Source of the DNA: Deltaproteobacteria bacterium
Lineage (GTDB): Bacteria; Desulfobacterota; Syntrophia; Syntrophales; UBA2210
Direction: 5' to 3'
Length of the DNA stretch: 17,753 bases
Assembly: GCA_030603465.1 (NCBI GenBank)
Contig: JAUVXT010000018.1
Location: forward strand, 1-17,753
The position numbers were made by a program, and so were the translations under genes. A model generated the notes under the pieces. The model did no database searches. It saw nothing but the letters and a program-made list of their open reading frames with translations, and had not been told where the DNA came from. Each line of letters begins with the position of its first letter. The first letter of the stretch is position 1. Positions 1 through 6,409 of the stretch are shown one piece after another.

Positions 1-47
1 GAGATCTGATCGTCGTCGATACACCCTGTGAGCCCTATACCTACGCA

Positions 48-62
48 TGCAGGCCGCCTGCA
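48..62. repeat. Perfect 7-1-7 palindrome
   Basis: TGCAGGC, then C, then GCCTGCA: perfect dyad symmetry around one central base. It lies in the non-coding stretch before the carbonic-anhydrase-like gene's 3' end. A one-base centre is too tight for an RNA hairpin, so a DNA-level dyad is more likely. No gene is seen in positions 1-198. Confidence 0.45.
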
Positions 63-138
63 ACACCTCACGGCCCCTTTAAGAGTGAAAAAGGATGTCT
101 CTTGATGGAGCTCCACTATTATTTATAAACCCCGGTGT

Positions 139-179
139 CAGGTCTCAATATTTGACATTCTGCCGAATGTTGAGACCTG
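139..179 (-). repeat. Hairpin just downstream of the gamma-CA-like gene
   Basis: CAGGTCTCAA (139-148) and TTGAGACCTG (170-179) form a perfect 10-bp stem with a 21-nt loop, and pairing can be extended inward with one mismatch. It begins 20 nt past the stop codon of the minus-strand gene ending at 199. No uracil run follows it in the minus direction, so it is not a textbook intrinsic terminator. It could be a 3'-end stabiliser, a REP-like dispersed palindrome or a factor-dependent terminator. Confidence 0.6.
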
Positions 180-198
180 TGCCTTATCGGCGATCCCG

Positions 199-723
199 TC
201 AGAGGCCCTGTTTCTTATATTGTTCTGCTAATGCGGTGTAATCCTTATAGGCGTGTTGCACCCACCACGACTGATCCTCTGAAATTTCGCCCTTGATCCT
301 TCCCGGCACACCGGCAACAAGCGACCGATCGGGGACCTTCATCCCTTGCCTGACCAGGGCATGTGCGGCGATGAGACAGAAATCACCGATTTCCGCATCG
401 TGAAGAACCGTGGCATGCATGCCGATGAGGACATTGTTTCCTATCTTCCGACAATTCAAAACGGCGCCGTGGCCGACCAGTACCCTGTCTCCGATCTCAA
501 CATTGCCTATGGGGATCGATGGACTGCCGGAATGAATAACACTGTTATCTTCCACCACGCTGTTGCATCCAATAGTAATGCTGCCGAAATCGCCCCTGAT
601 GACGGCGCCCGGCCAGATACTTGAATCCTCGCCTATGACGACATCGCCCACCACATAGGCGGCTTCACTGACAAAGGCGGATTCAGCGATGCGGGGCGTC
701 TTTCCGTTGAAGCTTCGTATCAT
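199..723 (-). CDS. Gamma-carbonic-anhydrase-fold (left-handed beta-helix) protein
   Basis: A 174-residue hexapeptide-repeat protein of the YrdA/PaaY/CaiE group, built of [LIV]-G-x-x-x turns through residues 15-145 with a short C-terminal helix, the usual length for trimeric gamma-CA-like proteins. Conserved Arg43 and Asp45 (GAVIRGD) match the inter-subunit salt-bridge pair of Methanosarcina Cam. His64 and His85 match the first two zinc ligands. The third ligand, expected five residues after His85 in a GH-x4-H pattern, is Asn90; a second pair, His103 and His108, lies one coil further on. The Gln usually found in the VQD motif is Glu58. The fold is therefore certain but carbonic anhydrase activity is not; acyltransferase or structural roles are alternatives. 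It was probably preceded on the same strand by the small reading frame now broken by the IS256 element. Confidence 0.9.
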   Translation of the reverse strand: MIRSFNGKTPRIAESAFVSEAAYVVGDVVIGEDSSIWPGAVIRGDFGSITIGCNSVVEDNSVIHSGSPSIPIGNVEIGDRVLVGHGAVLNCRKIGNNVLIGMHATVLHDAEIGDFCLIAAHALVRQGMKVPDRSLVAGVPGRIKGEISEDQSWWVQHAYKDYTALAEQYKKQGL

Positions 724-951
724 GTGTCTGTCCTTCCCATTTCAATATAAAAATCCCCCATTGGCCTCATTGCGAATGGATCAAGAGATCCTTCCGATGT
801 TCCCCTTTACGTTGTCCGGGAGTTTTATTCGCCGACGTCAGTGGTGGCAAAGCCCTGCGTTTGCAGACCCGTAGTAGACGGGGTTCCCACTATTTGCGCG
901 AGATATGCCGGTACTAGCTTCTCCATGTGCCCCTTGACATTGTCAAAGTAG

Positions 952-960
952 TTGTAATGT
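952..960. repeat. Target-site duplication, left copy (IS256 element)
   Basis: TTGTAATGT here is repeated exactly at 2350-2358, and the bases immediately outside and inside differ, so the duplication is exactly 9 bp. IS256-family elements make 8-9-bp duplications. Confidence 0.9.
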
Positions 961-2349
961 GAGATATAGTCGAAAGTTGTGTTTGAGATATTAGGTGGTG
1001 TATCCTCTGGGCGATTGTTAGCTCAATTGCCCAACACTTCAGAAGAAGAAAGGATACACACACCATGAGTAGAAGTAACGTAACTGAACTGAAAAAGCCA
1101 GAAACTTTTGTTGACGATCCTATCACCGATATTTTGCGTAGCGGGGCCAAGAAGTTATTGGCCGAAGCTTTAGAGGCAGAAATCGAAAGCTTTTTAGCCA
1201 TGTATACTGATTTAAGGGATAATAAGGGTTGCCAGAGGATTACCCGTAACGGATATCTTCCTGAACGTGAGATTCAGACCGGCATCGGCCCGGTAGAAGT
1301 TCGGGCTCCTCGTGTTCGTGATCGTGGATCGGAGGGCGAAACCGATTGGATTCGATTCAGTTCTTCGATATTACCACCTTACATTCGAAAAACAAAAAGC
1401 ATAGAAGAACTGATACCATGGCTATACCTGAAGGGTATTTCCACCGGAGACTTCAGCGAGGCACTGGCAGCGCTTGTTGGTAAAGATGCTCCCGGATTAT
1501 CCGCTTCGACTATCAGCCGTCTGAAAGAAGGCTGGCAAGACGATCTTGAAGAGTGGCAAAAACGTGATCTGTCCCATAAACGATATGTGTATCTCTGGGC
1601 CGATGGCATCTACTGCAATGTTCGTATGGAAGATAAGCAGTGCCTTCTGGTCATCATCGGCGCAACAAAAGACGGCAGGAAAGAACTGGTTGCTATAGAA
1701 GGCGGCTTCAGGGAAAGCGAGCTTTCATGGACCGAGATACTGGTTGACCTGAAACACCGGGGACTCACGGAAGCACCTGAATTAGCCGTCGGTGATGGCG
1801 CCCTGGGATTCTGGAAAGCCCTGGCAAAGGTGTATGACACGACTCGATGGCAGAGATGCTGGGTTCATAAAACTGCCAATGTGCTGAATAAATTACCAAA
1901 GAGCATTCAGGCAAAAGCCAAGAAGAAACTTCATCAGATATGGATGGCACCTGAAAAGAATGAAGCACAGAAGCATTTTGATGATTTCATTGAAATATAT
2001 GGAGTCAAATACCCAAAGGCTGCCGAATGTTTAAAAAAAGACCGGAATGTATTGTTAACGTTTTACGATTTTCCGGCAGAGCACTGGAAGCATATACGGA
2101 CAACGAATCCTATAGAATCAACCTTTGCAACGGTCAGATTGCGCACCGCCAAGGTGCGAGGGTGTTTTTCCGCAAAGACGGTTATGACCATGGCATTCCA
2201 GTTATGTCGGTGTGCCCAGAAAAAATGGCAACGTCTTTCTCGTTATGAAATATTAGATAAACTGGTTAAAGGAGTAACATTTGTCAATGGTATTGAAGAA
2301 ACCAGGATCGCTGCCTAATGATCCCATACACAACATTTGACAATAACTC
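961..2349 (+). mobile_element. Complete IS256-family insertion sequence, 1389 bp
   Basis: Terminal inverted repeats at 961-989 and 2321-2349 (left begins GAGATATAGTC; right, read in reverse complement, begins GAGTTATTGTC) match at 23 of 29 positions. They enclose one transposase gene. Both ends are intact and flanked by a perfect 9-bp target duplication, so the insertion is probably recent and the element potentially active. Confidence 0.92.
1065..2318 (+). CDS. IS256-family (Mutator-type) DDE transposase
   Basis: A full-length 417-residue transposase catalysing excision and insertion of the surrounding element. The RNase-H-like catalytic triad is visible: Asp180 in LWADGIY, Asp244 in VGDGALGFW and Glu351 in TTNPIEST. 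The Mutator signature Cys265-x2-His268 (CWVHK) lies between the second Asp and the helical insertion. The N-terminal part (about 1-110) contains the basic and helical DNA-binding region with TRNGYLPERE. The ATG is preceded by a purine-rich site (AGAAGAAGAAAGGA, ending 11 nt upstream). The stop falls immediately inside the right terminal repeat. No frameshift or missing catalytic residue is seen, so the enzyme looks functional. Confidence 0.96.
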   Translation: MSRSNVTELKKPETFVDDPITDILRSGAKKLLAEALEAEIESFLAMYTDLRDNKGCQRITRNGYLPEREIQTGIGPVEVRAPRVRDRGSEGETDWIRFSSSILPPYIRKTKSIEELIPWLYLKGISTGDFSEALAALVGKDAPGLSASTISRLKEGWQDDLEEWQKRDLSHKRYVYLWADGIYCNVRMEDKQCLLVIIGATKDGRKELVAIEGGFRESELSWTEILVDLKHRGLTEAPELAVGDGALGFWKALAKVYDTTRWQRCWVHKTANVLNKLPKSIQAKAKKKLHQIWMAPEKNEAQKHFDDFIEIYGVKYPKAAECLKKDRNVLLTFYDFPAEHWKHIRTTNPIESTFATVRLRTAKVRGCFSAKTVMTMAFQLCRCAQKKWQRLSRYEILDKLVKGVTFVNGIEETRIAA

Positions 2350-2358
2350 TTGTAATGT
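2350..2358. repeat. Target-site duplication, right copy (IS256 element)
   Basis: TTGTAATGT, identical to 952-960, directly abuts the right inverted repeat. Confidence 0.9.
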
Positions 2359-2471
2359 ATCTGTTCCTCATCAATGATGAATTCAATTGAGTTCCGAATG
2401 TACTTCATAGTGAGACCCATTTCAAGCATAATATTCCATTCGGAGATGGTGCTAGAATAGCACTTATTCAA

Positions 2472-2885
2472 ACTACTTTAGCCGCATTACCGGACATTAA
2501 ATGCCATGCGTCAATACTTTTTTAGGCAGAGGAATGTATTATTAAGAAAATGTATGAAAGCTTAAAAATGCCTTTTTGAAAGGTTAGAGGTGCACATTTC
2601 ACCTACAAGCACTTGAAATTGTTACAGTAGCGTTTCATTGATTACAGATCGAAGTCTTCACTAACTGAGGCATTTGGAAAGTTCCGATATTCAGCAGATA
2701 TGTGAACAATGAAAATTGGCAACGGAGTTACGATATGTGAATACGAGCTTAATTATTGAGGTGCAGAAGGGGGATTTACTGATTAGCCTGTGAAAATTGC
2801 TTCGTAAATGTTTCTCTGGCGGGTAACTGTTATCATAAGATGTGCTTTTGTTTCCACTACAGTAGTGATTGTGACAGACCGTTGG
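2472..2885. other. Gene-free region downstream of the STAND gene
   Basis: About 410 bp with frequent stops in every frame and no recognisable gene, RNA or repeat family. It contains a short dyad, CACTAC-A-GTAGTG (2855-2867), about 20 nt past the STAND stop, but no uracil run. The candidate promoter at 2486-2514 lies at its far end. Probably decayed sequence between the immune-type gene and the old gamma-CA operon. Confidence 0.5.
2486..2514 (-). promoter_or_regulatory. Candidate promoter of the interrupted small gene
   Basis: On the minus strand, TTGACG (plus-strand 2514-2509) is followed after 17 nt by GGTAAT (2491-2486), giving 5/6 and 4/6 matches to the sigma-70 boxes. Transcription would begin near 2479, just before the TTG/ATG candidates of the interrupted frame. 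No strong ribosome site is seen. Confidence 0.35.
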
Positions 2886-5800
2886 TTACAATCCCAGCGA
2901 TTTCATCATCTCTTCGACCTGCTTTACCATGTGAGGAAGGCCAAGCGATTTGAAAATTTTTCTTGATGCCCTGAAGCACGCCTCAGCCGTTTTCCTATCG
3001 CCAAGCTGAACATATGCGTTGCCCATATTTACGAGGTTATTTCCCTCACCTCGGACATTACCGATACTGCGGTCGATTTCCAGTGCCTTTTCGTAGAGTT
3101 CGATGGCGCGTTGGTACTCGCCAAGGCCGGCGTATGCCAAACCCATATTGCCGAGGACATTTCCCTCACCCCGGACATAGCCAATGCGGTGGTCGATTTC
3201 CAGTGCCTTTTCGTAGAGTTCGATAGCGCGTTGGTACTCGCCAAGGTTGGCGTATGCCAGGCCCATATTGCCAAGGTCATTCCCCTCACCCTGGACATTG
3301 CCGATACTGCGGTCGATTTCCAGTGCCTTTTCGTAGAGTTCGATGGCGCGTTGGTACTCGCCAAGGTTGGCGTATGCCAGGCCCATATTGCCGAGGACAT
3401 TTCCCTCACCTCGGACATTGCCAATGCGGCGGGCGATTTCCAGTGCCTTCTCGTAGAGTTCGAAAGTGCGTCGGTGCTCACCAAGCTGCATATATGCGTT
3501 GCCCATATTGCCGAGGGCATTTCCCTCACCCCGCACATCCCCGATGCGGCGGGCCATTTCCAGTCTTTGCTCGTAGAGTTCGATGGCGCGTCGGTACTCA
3601 CCAAGGTACAGGTATGCGGTACCCATATTGCCAAGGACACTTCCCTCACCCCGGATATCCCCGATGCGGCGTGCGATTTTCAGTCTTTTCTCGTAGAGTT
3701 CGATAGCGCGTTGGTACTCGCCAAGGTTGGAGTATGCCAGGCCCATACTGCCAAGGGCACTTCCCTCACCCCGAACATTACCGATGCGGCGTGCGATTTT
3801 CAGTGCCTTCTCGTGGAGTTCGAAAGCGCGTCGGTACTCACCAAGTTGCAGGTATGCGGTGCCCAGATCGGTTAACATCCATTCCCGGGAACTCAATGCA
3901 AGGTTTGTATCCTTACTTGTCAGGGGATCGAGGAGCTTCACCAGTGTTTTCGACTCCCCCAGTTCATCGACATTGATCAGATTCACCGCCACCAGGTATC
4001 TGAAGGCCTGCTCGTATTCACCCCGATCAAGGAGAATTCGGTAGGGTGTCGCAAACAGGTCGATGAATTCAGGCATCAGCTTTTTCGCTTTCCCCAGCCG
4101 TATCGCGTGTATCATCGCCTGCCAGAGGTTGTCCTTTTCTTCGATGAGTTGTCTGGGGTCTGCCTCATGTCCCCTGGCATAGGCAAGGAAATAGGTGCAG
4201 TGGTTCTTCCGGCATCTTTTCTCCTTTGTTTCATCACTCATGGCCATTGAAAGCGACAGCTCACGTACCAGCGGGTGCATCGAGTAGCGGCCGCTCTTTT
4301 CGTCCAGCAGGAGCAGTGAACGGCGGTGGAGCGTTTCGACCTGTCTGGCGGCCCCTGTTCTGTCACCCTGCGGCAGGCCTGCCGTGGCCCAAACCGCCCG
4401 GTAATCGAAGCCCGATTCGGCACACACGCCCGATGCCTCAAAGAGCATGAGCAATTCCTCGCCATTTTCCATTGACGTGAGCTGTTCCACACTCAGCATG
4501 AGGGAAGCTACAACATCCCTGTCTTCACTGTCGCCAGTCGTCAGTTTGCTTAGTTTGCCTTTCACTTCTCCAATGTAGTCGGGAAAGCTCAGGCTAGGCA
4601 TATCATAGAGGTGACGTGCGGCAATATCCAGCGCCAAGGGCATACCGCCCAGAATTCGAACGATTTCCTTTGCCCCTGCTTCGTCCCGTTTCACGCGAGG
4701 TGCTCCCAGCACCTTTTTCAGGAGAGACGACCCTTCGGTATCGGTGAGTCCTGGCAGTTCGTGGACCGCCTCGGGGAGGATCAAACTGAAGGCTGTTTTA
4801 TTCCGCGTCGTCACCAGGACTGGGCAGCCGGGGAGGGCAATGTCTTCGGCTTCATTTACATTGTCGATGATGAGGAGCGCCTTCTTCCCGTTGAGAAGAT
4901 TCTGTACCGCATCCTGTGCCGCGCCGTCGTCGGGAAGGGTGGGCGGTTCTTCCCATGGTCTGAGCACCTGGTGTACCTTTACCGCTTCGGAACGCCAGAT
5001 ACTTCCCTTGAGTGATACCCAGAAGACGCCGTCGGGATATTCGTCTTTGAACTGTTCCGCATACATGAGGGCGAGTTCGGTCTTGCCGATTCCACCCGTG
5101 CCCACGAGACCGGTGATCGCGCCCTGCTGGTTTCTCTTTATCCGTGTATGGAGTTTTTTCAGGTCTCCCGCATGTCCCACAAAGGTCGTCACAGGGGGCG
5201 GCGGCATGAAGAGTGGAGGAATATCGCCGGTCTGCGGGTCCATGACGAGATACCATCGGGGAAATCCTGTTTCGCTCAGATAGGCGAGGCTCGTGGCAAG
5301 GTTTTCTTTCTTCTCCTGAAGGAGTGCTTCCACCCGTTGCGGGTCTTTCATTTCACTCCTGTTCCAGTGCCAGATGATGGTATTTCCCGTGATCGATACG
5401 AGAGGGATATCGTCTCGGATGCCCCCGCCACTGTCACCCCCAAGGCGGATGTAGGCATCATCGGCTTCGTCTGCAAGACGCAGCAGGGCAGTGAGTTTTT
5501 TCAGATTCAATGGTTCTTTGGATAATGCCGCATCGGAAAATTTGGTGGGAATAGAGGCGAGGGGTAGCAATATCTCTTTCTCGTGACCGTGGCATACCTG
5601 TGCTACCGCTTGCGCTGTGAGGGGATGTTTGCCTTTGACGGACGGGAAATCGCCCAGTTTGTATCTGCCCAGATCGGACAGGATCATGTCGTGGCTCCGC
5701 CGAGGGTGCCCATTTTGGATTAACTTTCCATTATGCAAATAACCGATGTCGTGGAGATAGGCTGCGCAGAGGAGAATAAACACCTCTGCCGAGGTAAGCT

Positions 5801-6032
5801 GCTTAATAACATTCTCATGAACGGATAGGTCTTCAAGGTATTCTTCAATCCTCGAAGAATGTTTAATCCCGTTCTTGCCAAGTCCCTGCAACAGTTCGGG
5901 TGCTGCTTCTTTGATTTTTTGGAAGCGGACATAGAGGGTATCCCCACTGGAGAGCGGAACGCTTTTATCAGCCTGAAGTATGTCGTACAGGGTCTTTACG
6001 CTGTTGCTGGTGCCTCCATTGGATTCGGCCAT
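2886..6032 (-). CDS. HD phosphohydrolase - STAND (NB-ARC) NTPase - TPR protein, putative NLR-like defence protein
   Basis: A 1048-residue three-part protein. Residues about 50-200 form an HD-type metal-dependent phosphohydrolase: His58, the His94-Asp95 doublet in AYLHDIGYLH, His109, His148/His150 and Asp188 in LLRLADEADD, resembling the HD-CE class described from conflict systems. Residues about 283-600 are a STAND/NB-ARC NTPase: FVGHAGDL entry, Walker A GTGGIGKT (311-318), Walker B ALLIIDN (Asp390), LVTTR sensor (Arg410), GGMPLAL (462-468) and an MHPLVREL winged-helix element (585-592). Residues about 720-1030 are TPRs of 40 residues, LGN/kinesin-light-chain style. No signal peptide or membrane helix, so cytoplasmic. 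By analogy with Avs/NLR proteins, TPRs would sense a trigger, the NTPase would oligomerise and HD would cleave a nucleotide; this is inference. ATG is preceded 8 nt upstream by GGGGGGAG. Stand-alone, between two IS elements. An HD-containing transcriptional STAND regulator is the main alternative. Confidence 0.9.
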   Translation of the reverse strand: MAESNGGTSNSVKTLYDILQADKSVPLSSGDTLYVRFQKIKEAAPELLQGLGKNGIKHSSRIEEYLEDLSVHENVIKQLTSAEVFILLCAAYLHDIGYLHNGKLIQNGHPRRSHDMILSDLGRYKLGDFPSVKGKHPLTAQAVAQVCHGHEKEILLPLASIPTKFSDAALSKEPLNLKKLTALLRLADEADDAYIRLGGDSGGGIRDDIPLVSITGNTIIWHWNRSEMKDPQRVEALLQEKKENLATSLAYLSETGFPRWYLVMDPQTGDIPPLFMPPPPVTTFVGHAGDLKKLHTRIKRNQQGAITGLVGTGGIGKTELALMYAEQFKDEYPDGVFWVSLKGSIWRSEAVKVHQVLRPWEEPPTLPDDGAAQDAVQNLLNGKKALLIIDNVNEAEDIALPGCPVLVTTRNKTAFSLILPEAVHELPGLTDTEGSSLLKKVLGAPRVKRDEAGAKEIVRILGGMPLALDIAARHLYDMPSLSFPDYIGEVKGKLSKLTTGDSEDRDVVASLMLSVEQLTSMENGEELLMLFEASGVCAESGFDYRAVWATAGLPQGDRTGAARQVETLHRRSLLLLDEKSGRYSMHPLVRELSLSMAMSDETKEKRCRKNHCTYFLAYARGHEADPRQLIEEKDNLWQAMIHAIRLGKAKKLMPEFIDLFATPYRILLDRGEYEQAFRYLVAVNLINVDELGESKTLVKLLDPLTSKDTNLALSSREWMLTDLGTAYLQLGEYRRAFELHEKALKIARRIGNVRGEGSALGSMGLAYSNLGEYQRAIELYEKRLKIARRIGDIRGEGSVLGNMGTAYLYLGEYRRAIELYEQRLEMARRIGDVRGEGNALGNMGNAYMQLGEHRRTFELYEKALEIARRIGNVRGEGNVLGNMGLAYANLGEYQRAIELYEKALEIDRSIGNVQGEGNDLGNMGLAYANLGEYQRAIELYEKALEIDHRIGYVRGEGNVLGNMGLAYAGLGEYQRAIELYEKALEIDRSIGNVRGEGNNLVNMGNAYVQLGDRKTAEACFRASRKIFKSLGLPHMVKQVEEMMKSLGL
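3001..3870 (-). repeat. Tandem 120-bp TPR-encoding repeats (seven full units plus a partial)
   Basis: Units start at 3001, 3121, 3241, 3361, 3481, 3601 and 3721, each exactly 120 bp, with an eighth partial unit from 3841. Adjacent units 3121 and 3241 agree at about 88% of bases by eye. The stretch 3061-3126 is identical over 66 bp to 3301-3366, and 3211-3250 is identical over 40 bp to 3691-3730. Each unit encodes one 40-residue TPR with the pattern LGEYQRAIELYEKALEI then a R-x-I-G-x-V-x-GEG linker and LGNMGLAY. Identity at DNA as well as protein level indicates recent unit duplication or ongoing gene conversion. Confidence 0.93.
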
Positions 6033-6054
6033 CGAGTATTCTCCCCCCGGTTAC

Positions 6055-6083
6055 ATTCTTTGATGGTTGTCATACGGTGTCAG
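6055..6083 (-). promoter_or_regulatory. Candidate proximal promoter of the STAND gene
   Basis: Minus-strand CTGACA (6083-6078), a 17-nt spacer and AAGAAT (6060-6055) give 5/6 and 4/6 box matches. Transcription would start near 6048, next to the ribosome site at 6048-6041, giving a very short leader that avoids the upstream hairpin. Confidence 0.3.
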
Positions 6084-6151
6084 GGTCATATGAAAGGAAT
6101 TGACACAAGCATGTCTGTATACAACACCACATGAAGCAGCGTTTAATTCAT

Positions 6152-6185
6152 AAAAACCCCCGCCACAACAATATGTGAAACGGGG
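6152..6185 (-). terminator. Intrinsic terminator-like hairpin in the STAND gene leader
   Basis: On the minus strand CCCCG (6185-6181) pairs with CGGGG (6162-6158) across a loop that has some inner CAC/GUG pairing, followed directly by TTTTT (6156-6152). This is the layout of a rho-independent terminator, about 120 nt upstream of the STAND start codon. It may insulate the gene from upstream read-through, or act as an attenuator if transcription starts at the candidate promoter at 6202-6229. Confidence 0.55.
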
Positions 6186-6201
6186 TATGTTTTCAAGTTA
6201 G

Positions 6202-6229
6202 ATCATAATTCCCTCTTTTTGACTGTAAA
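6202..6229 (-). promoter_or_regulatory. Candidate distal promoter of the STAND gene
   Basis: Minus-strand TTTACA (6229-6224) and TATGAT (6207-6202) with a 16-nt spacer, each 5/6 to consensus. Transcription would start near 6195 and meet the terminator-like hairpin within about 40 nt. The -35 box is only 3 nt outside the end of the IS1634-family element. Confidence 0.4.
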
Positions 6230-6373
6230 GAATTAACCCAACTTTAACCCTATTTTCATAAAAAACAACAAAAAACGGGTATTTTTAGCAGTTATGCACT
6301 CATAACCTGTTGATAATATTACATGCCGCTCTTTGAAAGCCGAATGTAGTGCCCCATAGTATGATGATAATGC

Positions 6374-6402
6374 TTGACGCGGCAGTCCCTGTGTGGTATG
6401 GT
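6374..6402 (+). promoter_or_regulatory. Transposase promoter (IS1634-family element)
   Basis: TTGACG (6374-6379), a 17-nt spacer and TATGGT (6397-6402). The predicted start point is about 6409-6410, coinciding with the transposase ATG at 6410; no Shine-Dalgarno precedes that ATG, so a leaderless message is possible. Confidence 0.5.
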
Positions 6403-6409
6403 AACTCCT

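Larger units (their letters stand above)
825..2429 (-). pseudogene. Small minus-strand gene interrupted by the IS256-family element
   Basis: On the minus strand an open frame runs from ATG at 2429 (or TTG at 2471) into the IS at 2350. If the IS (961-2349) and one 9-bp target copy are removed, the frame continues without a stop from 951 to a TAA at 825-827. This gives 68 residues from ATG 2429 or 82 from TTG 2471. Pieces of the rejoined product include MKYIRNSIEF, IIDEEQIHYN and GHMEKLVPAY. The preserved frame across the join argues that this was coding sequence. An in-frame TAA lies just upstream of the TTG, so it is either a small gene or the tail of an already decayed larger one. It points the same way as the gamma-CA-like gene 100 nt downstream. 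Function not recognised. Confidence 0.55.

Noticed and set aside
2855..2867. Dyad CACTAC-A-GTAGTG about 20 nt past the STAND stop as a terminator
   Set aside because: One-base centre and no following uracil run; not a credible intrinsic terminator.
3014..3976. Several plus-strand open frames of 70-254 codons with repetitive translations, and a 206-codon minus-strand frame
   Set aside because: They are other-frame readings of the 120-bp TPR repeats; a repeat length divisible by three with no stops keeps every such frame open. No ribosome sites, and the TPR frame is clearly the real one.
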